This document shows positions 26,728-35,352 of a stretch of 64,000 nt of DNA, one piece after another (the stretch's first letter is position 1; each line of letters starts with the position of its first letter). Both the position numbers and the translations under genes were made by a program. The notes under the pieces were generated by a model that ran no database searches, was not told the DNA's origin, and saw nothing but the letters and a program-made list of their open reading frames with translations. The stretch comes from Acidobacteriota bacterium (GTDB taxonomy: Bacteria; Acidobacteriota; Terriglobia; Bryobacterales; Bryobacteraceae). The stretch is taken from the NCBI GenBank assembly GCA_016213775.1, contig JACQZR010000065.1, forward strand, positions 58,247-122,246, written 5' to 3'.

Positions 26728-27905
26728 CGCCCCATCATGTTCTTCGACACATCCCCCACCAGGTCGATGTCCTTCTCAGTTCCCATGCCTCGATCAAGCC
26801 GCGTGAGCAGCTTCTTGAGCCACGTCGTGCCCTCGCGGCACGGGATGCACCAGCCGCAGCTTTCGTGCTGGTAGAAATGCATGATGCGCAGAGCCGCCTT
26901 CACCATATCGGTGTTTTCGTCCATCAGGACAACTCCGCCGGAACCAAGCATCGTGCCCGCTTTCGCCATCGAATCGTAATCCATCGTGAGCGGCCACGCT
27001 TCATCGCCAGTCAGAACCGGGCACGATGATCCCCCCGGAATGAAGGCCTTCATCTTCAACCCGCCGCGCACACCGCCACCCACTTCGTTGATCATCTTCT
27101 CTACTGGAAAGCCCAGTGGAAGCTCGTACACACCAGTCCTGTTGAAGTGGCCAGTGAGACAGGTCAGCTTGGTGCCGCCGGCTTTGGCGACACCGAGATC
27201 GGCCCACGCCTTGCCGCCCATTAGCAGAATGCTCGGAACAGCCGCGAAGGTCTCCACATTGTTCAACACCGTCGGGCAGGCATACAAACCCGCCACTGCC
27301 GGAAATGGCGGGCGAATGCGCGGCTGCCCGCGATTGCCTTCCAAAGATTCGAGCAACGCCGATTCCTCGCCGCATTCGTAAGCCCCCGCGCCGGTGTGCG
27401 TGTAGAGATCGAAATCCACTCCGCGGCCGAGAATGTTCTTGCCGAGATAACCGCGCGCATAGGCCTCGCCGATCGCTTTGTCCATGACGTCGATCAGGTA
27501 GCGGTATTCGCCGCGGATATAGATGTAGCCCGTCTTTGAGCCCACTGCCTGCGCCGCGATCAGACAGCCCTCGATCAGCATATGTGGATCGTTCTCGATG
27601 AGCACTCGATCCTTGCAGGTGCCGGGCTCGGACTCGTCCGAGTTCACCACAATGTACTTCGGCTTCGGCGATTGCCGCGGTACAAAGCCCCACTTCATGC
27701 CCGTGGGGAAGCCCGCGCCGCCGCGCCCTCGCAGGTTGGAGTCCTTCACTTCCTGAATGATCTGCTCCTGCGTCATGTCGAGCGATTTCTCAAACGCCTT
27801 GTAGCCGTCGTTGGCCAGGAACGTGTCGATGGAAGCCGAATTCGGCAGCCCAAACCGTACGGTGAGCACTTTCACTTCTAATGGACTGGGAGGGTTGAAG
27901 AGCAT
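26589..27905 (-). CDS. nuoF: NADH-quinone oxidoreductase subunit F (NuoF)
   Basis: NuoF is the 438-residue NADH-binding subunit of respiratory complex I and carries FMN and a [4Fe-4S] cluster. The glycine-rich FMN/NADH site is LRGRGGAGFPTGMKW, the second nucleotide motif is GAGAYECGEESALLESLEG, and the cluster ligands are in ESCGWCIPCREG plus a later Cys in TFCPLGDAA. It is the last gene of a minus-strand nuoA-C-D-E-F run, 6 bases after nuoE. nuoG to nuoN do not follow; the next gene leftwards is the island. Its last 139 coding bases are duplicated at 24081. Confidence 0.97.
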   Translation of the reverse strand: MLFNPPSPLEVKVLTVRFGLPNSASIDTFLANDGYKAFEKSLDMTQEQIIQEVKDSNLRGRGGAGFPTGMKWGFVPRQSPKPKYIVVNSDESEPGTCKDRVLIENDPHMLIEGCLIAAQAVGSKTGYIYIRGEYRYLIDVMDKAIGEAYARGYLGKNILGRGVDFDLYTHTGAGAYECGEESALLESLEGNRGQPRIRPPFPAVAGLYACPTVLNNVETFAAVPSILLMGGKAWADLGVAKAGGTKLTCLTGHFNRTGVYELPLGFPVEKMINEVGGGVRGGLKMKAFIPGGSSCPVLTGDEAWPLTMDYDSMAKAGTMLGSGGVVLMDENTDMVKAALRIMHFYQHESCGWCIPCREGTTWLKKLLTRLDRGMGTEKDIDLVGDVSKNMMGRTFCPLGDAAALPTESIVRKFRHEFEAKIAKTQISMAGVASPFVVV

Positions 27906-27911
27906 GGCGGT

Positions 27912-28394
27912 TTAGTGCAGCTTCCTTAGGCTGTCGATGATTTCATCCAACTTTTCCGGAGTCACGTGATGGTGGAAATCGTAGTTCACCTGGATGGCCG
28001 GTGCCCACGAACAGGCGCCCATGCATTCCACTTCCTCGAGCGAAAACTGCCCGTCCGCGCTTACTTCCTTATGGCCCAGCCCGAGCTTGTGGCGCGCATG
28101 CTCATACAGTTTGTCGCCGTCCCACAGCAGGCAACTGATGTTGGTGCACACCTGAATGTGATACTTCCCCATCGGCTTCTTGTGAAGCATAGAGTAGTAG
28201 GTCACCACTTCGTCCACCTGCACGGGCGTGATCTTCAGCCGGTTGGCAATTTCCTTCACCAACTCTGGCGTGATGGAGCCCACTTCATCCTGAGTGAACA
28301 TCAGCATGGGAATGAGCGCGCTCTTCAGCCTTCCGGCGGGATAGCTGTTCACCAGCTTTGTCAGCTTGGCTTCAAGTTCCGGGGAGAATGTCAT
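27912..28394 (-). CDS. nuoE: NADH-quinone oxidoreductase subunit E (NuoE)
   Basis: This 160-residue thioredoxin-like subunit of complex I carries a [2Fe-2S] cluster next to NuoF. The four ligands appear as CTNISC and CMGAC. The upstream helical part (LTKLVNSYPAGRLKSALIPML) is typical of the family. The start is the ATG at 28394, giving the usual N terminus and overlapping the nuoD stop region; a longer frame from 28448 lies inside nuoD and is unlikely. It sits between nuoD and nuoF as in standard nuo operons. Confidence 0.95.
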   Translation of the reverse strand: MTFSPELEAKLTKLVNSYPAGRLKSALIPMLMFTQDEVGSITPELVKEIANRLKITPVQVDEVVTYYSMLHKKPMGKYHIQVCTNISCLLWDGDKLYEHARHKLGLGHKEVSADGQFSLEEVECMGACSWAPAIQVNYDFHHHVTPEKLDEIIDSLRKLH

Positions 28395-28398
28395 ATGC

Positions 28399-29625
28399 TT
28401 AGCGGTCCGTATCTCCGAGCACAAAGTCCATGCTGCCCAACGAGGCAATGGAGTCCGCGATCGGGAATCCTACAAACAATGGCGAAAGAGCCTGCAGATT
28501 GCCGAAACTCGGCGTGCGGAAGAACACGCGATACGGCTTCGACGTTCCATCGCTCACCGCGTAATAGGCGAGTTCGCCGCGCGGCGATTCGATCACCACA
28601 TGCGACTCGCCTGGCGGCACGCGGAAGCCTTCCGTCACAATCTTGAAGTGGTAGATGAGCGCTTCCATCTGCGTCTTCATCTTTTCCCGATCGGGCAGAA
28701 CCACCTTCGGCGCATCGGCCGTGTAAGGTCCACCGGGCATGCCGTCGCGGGCCTGCTGAATGATGCGCAGGCTCTGCTTCATCTCTTCCATCCGCACCAG
28801 GTACCGCGCGTACACGTCGTTCTCCGTCCGCGTCGGGATGTCAAACTGGAACTTCTCGTAGCTCGAATAGGGGTGATCCTTGCGGGCGTCCACCTGCAAA
28901 CCCGCAGCGCGCAGCATCGGACCTGTAACGCTCAGATCGAGCATGTCTTCCAGGCTGATAAAACCCACGCCCTGCGTGCGCTTCTTGAATATCGGATTCT
29001 CGTTCAATAGCCCTTCCAGCATCTCAATCCGCGAGGGCATCACCTTCAGAAACTTGTCGATCCACTTCTCCCAGCCGCGCGGTGCATCGAGCGCCAGCCC
29101 TCCGATGCGGAAGTAGCTGGTCATCATGCGCTGGCCCGAGAAGAACTCGAACATCCGCAGCATCTCTTCGCGCTCGCGGAAGGTATAGAAGAAGACGCTC
29201 ATCGCGCCGACGTCAAGAGCGCTGGTGCCCAGCCACACAAGGTGCGAATTGATGCGAGTCACCTCGGTGAGCATCACGCGCATGAACTGCGCCCGCGGCG
29301 GCGCTTCAATCTGCAACAGCTTCTCAACCGCCAGGCAGTAGCCAAGGTTGTTGGAAAGGTTCGCCAGGTAATCGGTGCGGTCTGTGAGCGGAACCACCTG
29401 CTGCCATGTCCGCGTTTCTGCCTGCTTCTCGATGCCCGTGTGCAGGAAGCCGATGTCCGGCACAGCTTTGGTGATCGTTTCGCCGTCCAGTTCCAGAATG
29501 ATGCGCAGCACGCCGTGCGTCGATGGGTGCTGCGGACCCATGTTCAGGATCATCTTCCGGGTTGTGCCGCCGTCGGTTTCGATGATTTCCTCAGCGGGCG
29601 CCGCGAGGGTGTCGGTGTCAGCCAT
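28399..29625 (-). CDS. nuoD: NADH-quinone oxidoreductase subunit D (NuoD)
   Basis: The 408-residue NuoD forms, with NuoB, the quinone-binding cavity of complex I. It contains the family segments MGPQHPSTHGVLR near the N terminus (the histidines contact quinone), GFLHTGIEK, RINSHLVWLGT, and a C-terminal GSMDFVLGDTDR. Its length is usual for separate NuoD, not a NuoCD fusion. It follows nuoC by 16 bases. nuoB, its structural partner, is absent from this cluster. Confidence 0.97.
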   Translation of the reverse strand: MADTDTLAAPAEEIIETDGGTTRKMILNMGPQHPSTHGVLRIILELDGETITKAVPDIGFLHTGIEKQAETRTWQQVVPLTDRTDYLANLSNNLGYCLAVEKLLQIEAPPRAQFMRVMLTEVTRINSHLVWLGTSALDVGAMSVFFYTFREREEMLRMFEFFSGQRMMTSYFRIGGLALDAPRGWEKWIDKFLKVMPSRIEMLEGLLNENPIFKKRTQGVGFISLEDMLDLSVTGPMLRAAGLQVDARKDHPYSSYEKFQFDIPTRTENDVYARYLVRMEEMKQSLRIIQQARDGMPGGPYTADAPKVVLPDREKMKTQMEALIYHFKIVTEGFRVPPGESHVVIESPRGELAYYAVSDGTSKPYRVFFRTPSFGNLQALSPLFVGFPIADSIASLGSMDFVLGDTDR

Positions 29626-29641
29626 GTGCTTCCTCTACTTC

Positions 29642-30133
29642 CTACTCTTCCTGCGCGTAGCTGTACTTGTAGCCGTGAACCGGAAAATCCTTGCGCAGCG
29701 GATGGCCCTGCCAGTCGTCCGGCAGCATGATGCGCTTCAGATTCGGATGTCCGCGGAAGACAATGCCAAACAGATCGAATACTTCGCGCTCATACCAGTC
29801 GGAACCGCGCCAGATGGGGAAAACCGAATCGATCTCGGGCGTCTCGCCGCCCACGCGAGCTTTCACGCGCAGCCACAATTTCCGCTCAATCGACTGCATG
29901 TGATACACGACATCGAAACGCGGTTCGCGCGGCAGCCAGTCCACCGCGGTGACGCTGCTCAGCCGGATGAACTTCTCATCATGCTTGAGCGAGCGGCAGA
30001 CATCGAGTATGCGGGCCGCATCCACAACAATGCTCAACTCGCCTAGATCGTTCTTGGCTTCCAGGACAACGCCGGGAAAGCGCGCCACAAGCGCCGCCAC
30101 GACAGGGTCTTGCTGTAATTCCTCAGGAATCAT
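29642..30133 (-). CDS. nuoC: NADH-quinone oxidoreductase subunit C (NuoC)
   Basis: This 163-residue peripheral-arm subunit contains the NuoC signature region WYEREVFDLFGIVF followed by GHPNLKRIMLPDDWQGHPLRKDFP. Start ATG at 30133 (MIPEELQQDP) matches the usual length; a longer frame from 30199 would overlap nuoA. It lies only 28 bases after nuoA, so no room is left for nuoB, which normally separates nuoA from nuoC. Confidence 0.95.
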   Translation of the reverse strand: MIPEELQQDPVVAALVARFPGVVLEAKNDLGELSIVVDAARILDVCRSLKHDEKFIRLSSVTAVDWLPREPRFDVVYHMQSIERKLWLRVKARVGGETPEIDSVFPIWRGSDWYEREVFDLFGIVFRGHPNLKRIMLPDDWQGHPLRKDFPVHGYKYSYAQEE

Positions 30134-30161
30134 GTATTCCCTTCTTCTCGCGCCGCGATCC

Positions 30162-30623
30162 TTAGCGGCTTGCGCCAACCGCTTCGGATGTGCGCTCACT
30201 TGGCGCTACCGCGGTCTTATCCTTCCACGGATTCGGACGGTAGTGCCATTCTTCCTCAGCCCAATTCAGCACACCTTTCTTCCAGATGTAGAAGTACCCG
30301 GCCAGGATCAAAACAACGAACACCAGCATCTCCACGAAGGCGAACATTTTCAATTCACGGAAGACCACCACCCAGGGGTAGAGAAAAATGGCTTCAATAT
30401 CGAACAGGATGAAGATCATCGCCACCAGGTAGAACCGCACGCTGAAACGTTCCTTGGCGTTTCCAATGGGAGTCACACCGCACTCGTAGGGGATGTCTTT
30501 GACGCGGTTCTTCACCCGTTTCCCTAGCGCAAACGCAAGACCGACGAGCGCAGCGGCCACCACGGCCCCCAATATCGCTTGCAGCAAGATGGGAAAGTAG
30601 AGTTCAGGATAGGAACTGGGCAT
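30162..30623 (-). CDS. nuoA: NADH-quinone oxidoreductase subunit A (NuoA)
   Basis: The 153-residue membrane subunit has three hydrophobic helices (about 7-32, 65-85 and 92-115). The conserved loop reads DIPYECGVTP, with the Cys that switches with the active state, then RFSVRFYLVAMIFILFDIEAIFLYPW, the strongest NuoA signature. The C-terminal 30 residues (PSERTSEAVGASR) are an extra tail. It is the first gene of the minus-strand run. The promoter should lie in the 117-base gap to the divergent gene at 30741. Confidence 0.96.
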   Translation of the reverse strand: MPSSYPELYFPILLQAILGAVVAAALVGLAFALGKRVKNRVKDIPYECGVTPIGNAKERFSVRFYLVAMIFILFDIEAIFLYPWVVVFRELKMFAFVEMLVFVVLILAGYFYIWKKGVLNWAEEEWHYRPNPWKDKTAVAPSERTSEAVGASR

Positions 30624-30740
30624 GATTGTTGGGAGGGGAAGGCCCCAACCTTTGACTATAGTGACCCCACGGGAGGGGTGTCAAACGCGCTGGAGGGCGT
30701 CCTTCAAGGCTGATAAGCCCGCGCATGCGATACTGTTGAT

Positions 30741-31046
30741 GTGCCGGGACTGCAAATCGAGCTCGATAATGCGACGGTTCGCGCTTTCTGCGAGCGCAAT
30801 GGCATTCGTAAACTCTCTCTCTTTGGTTCCGTGCTCACCCCTCGATTTCACCCTGAAAGCGACTTGGACGTCCTTGTCGAGTTTCAAAGGGATCGCACTC
30901 CGACACTATTTGACTTGGCAGGCATGGAGGAAGAACTGTCCGGGCTGGTCGGTCGCAGGGTCGACCTACGAACGCCCGAGGATCTGAGCCGGTACTTTCG
31001 AGCCGAGGTCATCAAGCAAGCAGTAGTGCAGTATGAACGAGCATGA
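30741..31046 (+). CDS. mntA: MntA-type minimal nucleotidyltransferase (antitoxin)
   Basis: The 101-residue protein has the nucleotidyltransferase motif LFGSVLTPRFHPESDLDVLVEF (GS followed by DxD), and a second acidic residue in RRVDLRT. In characterised MntA/HepT pairs, this enzyme adds AMP to a tyrosine of the HEPN toxin and so silences it. It starts at GTG 30741 and overlaps the next gene, a HEPN protein with the matching target motif, by 14 bases. This gene order and overlap are typical of the pair. Confidence 0.85.
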   Translation: MPGLQIELDNATVRAFCERNGIRKLSLFGSVLTPRFHPESDLDVLVEFQRDRTPTLFDLAGMEEELSGLVGRRVDLRTPEDLSRYFRAEVIKQAVVQYERA

Positions 31047-31383
31047 TTGCATCCGCCTTCGCCACATGCTGGAGGCAGCCCGCGAAGCGATCTCGTTCGT
31101 TGCAGGAAAGGGTCGCGCAGACCTTGACGAAAACCGGATGTTGCTGCTGTCCGTCGTCAAGGAACTGGAGATAATCGGTGAAGCCGCCGCACGAGTTTCC
31201 ACCGAAGCAAAAGCGCAATGCGCAGTCCTGCCGTGGCCGAGAATTGTTGCGATGCGGAATCGACTGATTCATGGCTACGCCGACGTAAACCGCGACATTG
31301 TCTGGCAAACGGTTCAAGACGCTTTGCCGCCACTCGTTCATGTCCTCGAGAAACTGCTTGGTGATCCTGCCTGTCCGGAATGA
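31033..31383 (+). CDS. hepT: HepT-type HEPN ribonuclease toxin
   Basis: This 116-residue helical protein carries RNRLIHGY, the HEPN RX4HXY motif: the Arg and His are the RNase site, and the Tyr is the residue AMPylated by MntA in known systems. The preceding helix LLSVVKELEIIGEAAARVS is also typical. The product probably cleaves RNA when not neutralised. It overlaps mntA by 14 bases. It ends 12 bases before the stop of the convergent metallo-hydrolase gene. Confidence 0.87.
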   Translation: MNEHDCIRLRHMLEAAREAISFVAGKGRADLDENRMLLLSVVKELEIIGEAAARVSTEAKAQCAVLPWPRIVAMRNRLIHGYADVNRDIVWQTVQDALPPLVHVLEKLLGDPACPE

Positions 31384-31395
31384 GAGCCCGTTAAG

Positions 31396-32421
31396 TCAGT
31401 CCCTCACCCCGTTCAACAAGTTGTACATCCGCCCAACTTCGATCTCCAAAACCCCGGGCGCCGTCAACTGAAACCGGGCGAAATCCTTGTACTTGGACAG
31501 GTCCAGTTTCCCCCGCGCCTGCTCCTTCGTCATCTTCGCCGCATGGAACCCCTTCACCTGCCCCCAATACTCGCGCAGGTATTGCTGGTTGAAGTCCACC
31601 TGCGCGCGGTCACGAATCAGAGGACCGTGGCCGCCAACTGCCATCTTCCAATCCATCCCTTTCAGCCGTTCCAGCGTCTGAACGAACTCGTCCGGAAACC
31701 CGTCTCCCAGGTACGGCGCACCGCGGTAAAACATATCCCCTGTGAAAATGATCTGGTCCGCGGGGAGATAGACCGCGACATCGCCCGCCGTATGCGCACG
31801 TCCCAGATGCAGCAGTTGGATCTCCCGCGACCCGCGATGCAGCGTCATCCTGTTTGTGAGGGTAACGTTCGGCGGCGTCGGCTTCACTTCGCCGATTTCC
31901 TGGATGTGACGGCGCTGCAGGGCCAGCCGGGCTTCGAGGGCGGTTTTCTGCACGCCGCTTGCCTTCTGGATTTGCTCCTCGATACCCGCCGCCACTCTCT
32001 CCTGGGTAGCCACGCTGCCGTTGTTCAGAAACGTCGCCTCATGCAGCACGTCGCCGAGCAGTTTCCTGCGCGTGTACTCGTGTCCGATTATTTCCACATC
32101 CTTGCCGAACACCTGATTCCCGTTGGCGTGGTCGTAGTGGTAGTGGCTGTTCACCAGCGTGCGAATCGGCTTGTTCGTGATCGTCTTCACCGAGGCGATC
32201 AACGCCCTCGCCGCTTCCGGCGTGATGTGCGAATCCACCACCAGCACATCGTCGTCGTTCACCACGACCAGCGAGTTGCTCCCGACAACAACCTTGTCCC
32301 CGCCCGTTACAAAGAACACGCCCGCTGCGATCTCCTCGAATTTGTGGGTGGCCGTCTGCCTCGTTTCCAGGGCGAAGCCCGCAAGCAGCAGGAATGGCAC
32401 GGCGAGCAAGAGTCTCTTCAT
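31396..32421 (-). CDS. Exported metallo-beta-lactamase-fold hydrolase
   Basis: The 341-residue protein has a signal peptide (MKRLLLAVPFLLLAGFALE). It has the MBL zinc motif NSHYHYDHANG (HxHxDH), a later His in LHLGRAHTAGD, the Asp site FTGDMFYRG, and a final zinc His in GGHGPLI. Substrate specificity is not predictable: the family includes glyoxalase II-like and lactonase-like enzymes. AGGAG lies 6 bases before the ATG at 32421, supporting it over a longer frame from 32550. It lies 10 bases downstream of ybdD on the same strand. Confidence 0.82.
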   Translation of the reverse strand: MKRLLLAVPFLLLAGFALETRQTATHKFEEIAAGVFFVTGGDKVVVGSNSLVVVNDDDVLVVDSHITPEAARALIASVKTITNKPIRTLVNSHYHYDHANGNQVFGKDVEIIGHEYTRRKLLGDVLHEATFLNNGSVATQERVAAGIEEQIQKASGVQKTALEARLALQRRHIQEIGEVKPTPPNVTLTNRMTLHRGSREIQLLHLGRAHTAGDVAVYLPADQIIFTGDMFYRGAPYLGDGFPDEFVQTLERLKGMDWKMAVGGHGPLIRDRAQVDFNQQYLREYWGQVKGFHAAKMTKEQARGKLDLSKYKDFARFQLTAPGVLEIEVGRMYNLLNGVRD

Positions 32422-32431
32422 ATGCGATCTC

Positions 32432-32608
32432 CTAACAACACTTCGCGCGCGCGTACTTGGCTTTCCAATGATGATCCGTGAACCGGCGGTATTCCTCCGG
32501 CGAATGCACGCGGCCATGCGCGGCCAAGTGACGCTGATACGCATTCTCATCCGACAACTCGCGCAACAGACCCATCAGAATGCGGGCGATGGTTCGTACG
32601 CGGTTCAT
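32432..32608 (-). CDS. ybdD: YbdD/YjiX-family small protein
   Basis: This 58-residue protein matches the YbdD/YjiX family, small proteins almost always encoded after cstA: it shows DENAYQRHLAAHGR, SPEEYRRFTDHHWKAKYARAKCC. In enterobacteria the family supports pyruvate uptake by CstA-type transporters. Its ATG overlaps the cstA stop by four bases (32605-32608). A diverged, 5'-truncated copy lies at 48854-49018. Confidence 0.88.
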   Translation of the reverse strand: MNRVRTIARILMGLLRELSDENAYQRHLAAHGRVHSPEEYRRFTDHHWKAKYARAKCC

Positions 32609-34671
32609 ACTTCCTCCGGCCGCAGCGTCGAAAGAACGAACGGCGCTTCCATCACCTTCGCCTCGCGCGTCCCGCGCAACAGCCCGATCCACAGGAACAG
32701 ACTGTCGATCAGGATGGTAGTCACCAGCACCAGGAAAACGCCGCACACCACCGCATCCAGCCGGTTGTTGAAGATGAGCGTCTGCATTTCGCCCACCTTC
32801 CCCGCGGCCACTTTGCCGGAATCGAGCAGCCCCTGAAATTGACTGGCCTGCGCAAGAAATCCAATGCGCGGAATCGGCGAAAAGATCTTCTGCCACGCCG
32901 CTGTATAAGTGACGGTGATGAGCCACGTCAACGGCAGGCAGGTGATCCACATGTATTTCGCCCCGTGCATCTTGATGAGGATGGTGGTGGCCACGCAGAG
33001 CGCAATCGCGGCCAGCAACTGGTTGGCAATGCCGAACAGCGGCCAAAGCGAGTTGATGCCGCCGAGCGGATCAAGTACGCCCTGCACCAGAAAGTACCCC
33101 CACGCCAGCACAATCACCGCGCTCGATCCGATCACCCCAGGCATCCAACTTGTTTCGCCCAGCCGCTTGTGAACATTTCCGAGCAGGTCCTGTAGCATGA
33201 ACCTGCCCACGCGCGTACCCGCATCGATCACCGTGAGGATAAACAGCGCCTCAAACATGATGGCGAAGTGATACCAGAAGCGCAGCAGCGAGCGTCCGCC
33301 GCCGCTCGAAGCAAAGATGTGCGCCATGCCCAACGCCAATGACGGCGCGCCTCCGGTGCGGTAGAACAACGACTGTTCGCCGACGTCGGTGGCAAGTTCG
33401 GACATCTGCTGTGCGGTGACTGGAAATCCCCATCCCGTGATGGTGGCCGCCGCCGCCTCGGGACTCGATCCCACAATGCCCGCCGGCGAGTTGACTGCGA
33501 AGAACACACCCGGCTGCAGCACGCTCGCCGAAATCATCGCCATGATCGCGACAAAGCTCTCCAGCAGCATCGACCCGTATCCCACCGGCCAGACATGCGT
33601 TTCGCGCGCGATCATCTTCGGTGTCGTGCCGGAGGAGATGAGCGAATGGAATCCGCTGATCGCCCCGCACGCAATCGTGATGAAACAGAACGGAAAAATC
33701 TTGCCTGCGAAGATCGGCCCATTGCCATCGGTGAAACGCGTGAAGGCAGGCAACTCCAGATTGGGCCGCACGAACAGAATACCCACGCCCAGCAGCAGCA
33801 CGACACCAAGCTTCACAAACGTCGACAGGTAATCGCGCGGGGCGAGTAGTAGCCACACCGGTAGCGCGCTGGCGAAGAATCCATAGATGATCACTGCAAC
33901 CGCCAGACCCAGCCCGCTCAGCGTGAACCACGGCGACAGCGTGGCTGAATTCGCAAGCGCTTCGCCGCCGAAGATGCTCGCCATCACCAGCGCGAATCCG
34001 ATCACCGAAACCTCCAGCACCTTGCCCGGCCGCCAGTAGCGCAGGTAGATCCCCATGAACACCGCAATCGGCATCGTCGCCGCAATAGTGAACGTGCCCC
34101 ACGGACTGCCCTTCAGCGCGTTCACCACCACCAGCGCCACTACCGCCAGCAGGATGATCATGATCAGCAGCACCGTGAGCAGCGCCGTGAAGCCGCCCAA
34201 CTTGCCGATCTCCTCGCGCGCCATCTGCCCCAGCGACTTGCCATCGCGCCGCATGGAGCAGAACAGAATTACGAAATCCTGAATCGCCCCGCCGAGCACT
34301 GCCCCCACGATGATCCACAGCGTGCCGGGCAGGTAGCCGAACTGCGCCGCCAGCGTCGGCCCCACCAGCGGCCCCGGTCCCGCGATCGCCGCGAAGTGGT
34401 GCCCAAAGAGGATCCACTTGTTGGTGGGCTCGTAATCATGACCGTTGCGCAGCCGCTCCGCCGGTGTGGCGCGCTGGTCATTCAACGCCATCACTCTCGC
34501 GGCGATGAACTTGGCGTAGAAGCGAAATCCGATGAGGTAGACGCACACCGACGCCACCACCAGCCACATGCTGTTGACGCTCTCCCCGCGGTTGAGGGCG
34601 ATGCCGCCAAGCGCGTACGCGCCCGCGATCGCGACTGCACCCCATGCGAGTTGTCCTGCAAGTCTGTTCAT
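32605..34671 (-). CDS. cstA: Carbon starvation protein A (CstA) transporter
   Basis: The 688-residue inner-membrane protein has many hydrophobic helices. Typical CstA segments include FGHHFAAIAGPGPLVGPTLAAQFGYLPG near residues 90-115, FCSMRRDGKSLGQ and FISGFHSLISSGTTPKM-like text (AISGFHSLISSGTTPKMI). CstA proteins import pyruvate or peptides when carbon is scarce. It overlaps ybdD, as in most genomes. The ATG at 34671 gives the expected N terminus. Confidence 0.95.
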   Translation of the reverse strand: MNRLAGQLAWGAVAIAGAYALGGIALNRGESVNSMWLVVASVCVYLIGFRFYAKFIAARVMALNDQRATPAERLRNGHDYEPTNKWILFGHHFAAIAGPGPLVGPTLAAQFGYLPGTLWIIVGAVLGGAIQDFVILFCSMRRDGKSLGQMAREEIGKLGGFTALLTVLLIMIILLAVVALVVVNALKGSPWGTFTIAATMPIAVFMGIYLRYWRPGKVLEVSVIGFALVMASIFGGEALANSATLSPWFTLSGLGLAVAVIIYGFFASALPVWLLLAPRDYLSTFVKLGVVLLLGVGILFVRPNLELPAFTRFTDGNGPIFAGKIFPFCFITIACGAISGFHSLISSGTTPKMIARETHVWPVGYGSMLLESFVAIMAMISASVLQPGVFFAVNSPAGIVGSSPEAAAATITGWGFPVTAQQMSELATDVGEQSLFYRTGGAPSLALGMAHIFASSGGGRSLLRFWYHFAIMFEALFILTVIDAGTRVGRFMLQDLLGNVHKRLGETSWMPGVIGSSAVIVLAWGYFLVQGVLDPLGGINSLWPLFGIANQLLAAIALCVATTILIKMHGAKYMWITCLPLTWLITVTYTAAWQKIFSPIPRIGFLAQASQFQGLLDSGKVAAGKVGEMQTLIFNNRLDAVVCGVFLVLVTTILIDSLFLWIGLLRGTREAKVMEAPFVLSTLRPEEV

Positions 34672-34754
34672 GGTTTGTGATTGTAACCGATAGCGCTAGT
34701 GCGGCGTGACACGGTTGGCGAACCAGCGTAGAATGGCCTGTAGGTGCGGTTACT

Positions 34755-35027
34755 ATGACGATCACGATTGCATCAGAATTAGAGGAACAGGTTCGCAAGC
34801 GAGCACAGGCCGAAGGGCTTACGGTCCAAGCATTCGTCGAACGTCTCATCCGTGAGGAGGACGGCTGGGTTGAGCATGTTGAAGGACCCCTAGGCGAGTC
34901 GGACCCTGAATTTGCCGAGGTAAACGCCGCCGTCCGAGAGGGGCTCGCCCAGGCAGAGCGTGGAGAAGCACGCTCCGCTCAAGAGGTGTTTGCCGGACTC
35001 CGGGCCAAGCATGGCATTTCGCGTTGA
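34755..35027 (+). CDS. Antitoxin of a ParE/RelE-type TA pair
   Basis: This 90-residue protein has a short N-terminal strand and helix (MTITIASELEEQVRKRAQAEGLTVQAFVERLIREE), like a ribbon-helix-helix antitoxin. The acidic tail (GESDPEFAEVNAAVREGLAQAERGE) is suited to cover a basic toxin. Its 3' end overlaps the start of a ParE-type toxin by 17 bases, the usual antitoxin-first order. The C-terminal tail resembles that of the ParD-like orphan at 14992 (AQAERGE), which suggests the two are distantly related. Confidence 0.75.
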   Translation: MTITIASELEEQVRKRAQAEGLTVQAFVERLIREEDGWVEHVEGPLGESDPEFAEVNAAVREGLAQAERGEARSAQEVFAGLRAKHGISR

Positions 35028-35322
35028 GATCACTCCTCGCGCCGAGGCGGATCTGGAAAGAATCTACTCAAGAGTACTGCGCGAAGCTCCAGGCAGAGGA
35101 GCCGCTTGGTGTGATCGCTTCGAGGCAAGCATTCTCTCCCTCTCTACTTTTCCAGAACGGTGTGAGGTAGAACCCAAGCTGTCCTCCTCGCGTAGAACCG
35201 TTCGAAAGCTTCTCTTCGGACGCCGCCGGGATGTGTACCGCGTTTACTACGCCATTTTCGATGACGTTGTCCGGGTCCTTCACGTCAGACACGGCGCGAG
35301 GAAGGACCCGAAGCGGGTATAG
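35011..35322 (+). CDS. ParE/RelE-superfamily toxin
   Basis: The 103-residue protein fits ParE/RelE: MAFRVEITPRAEADLERIYSRVLR (strand plus two helices), FEASILSLSTFPERCEVEP, LLFGRRRDVYRVYYAIFDDVVRVLHVRHGARKD. The YRVYYAI-VRVLHVRHG ending is characteristic of ParE-type toxins, which in studied cases inhibit gyrase or cleave mRNA. The start at ATG 35011 overlaps the antitoxin; a longer frame from 34960 lacks the typical N terminus. The pair appears complete. Confidence 0.82.
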   Translation: MAFRVEITPRAEADLERIYSRVLREAPGRGAAWCDRFEASILSLSTFPERCEVEPKLSSSRRTVRKLLFGRRRDVYRVYYAIFDDVVRVLHVRHGARKDPKRV

Positions 35323-35352
35323 ACGAGCGGCTTGTCGGGATGTCCGTCGCCG

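Noticed and set aside
31543..32481. A 312-residue plus-strand frame over the metallo-hydrolase gene
   Set aside because: Antisense to a gene with a full zinc motif, signal peptide and ribosome binding site; its own text is His/Val/Arg-rich with no motif.
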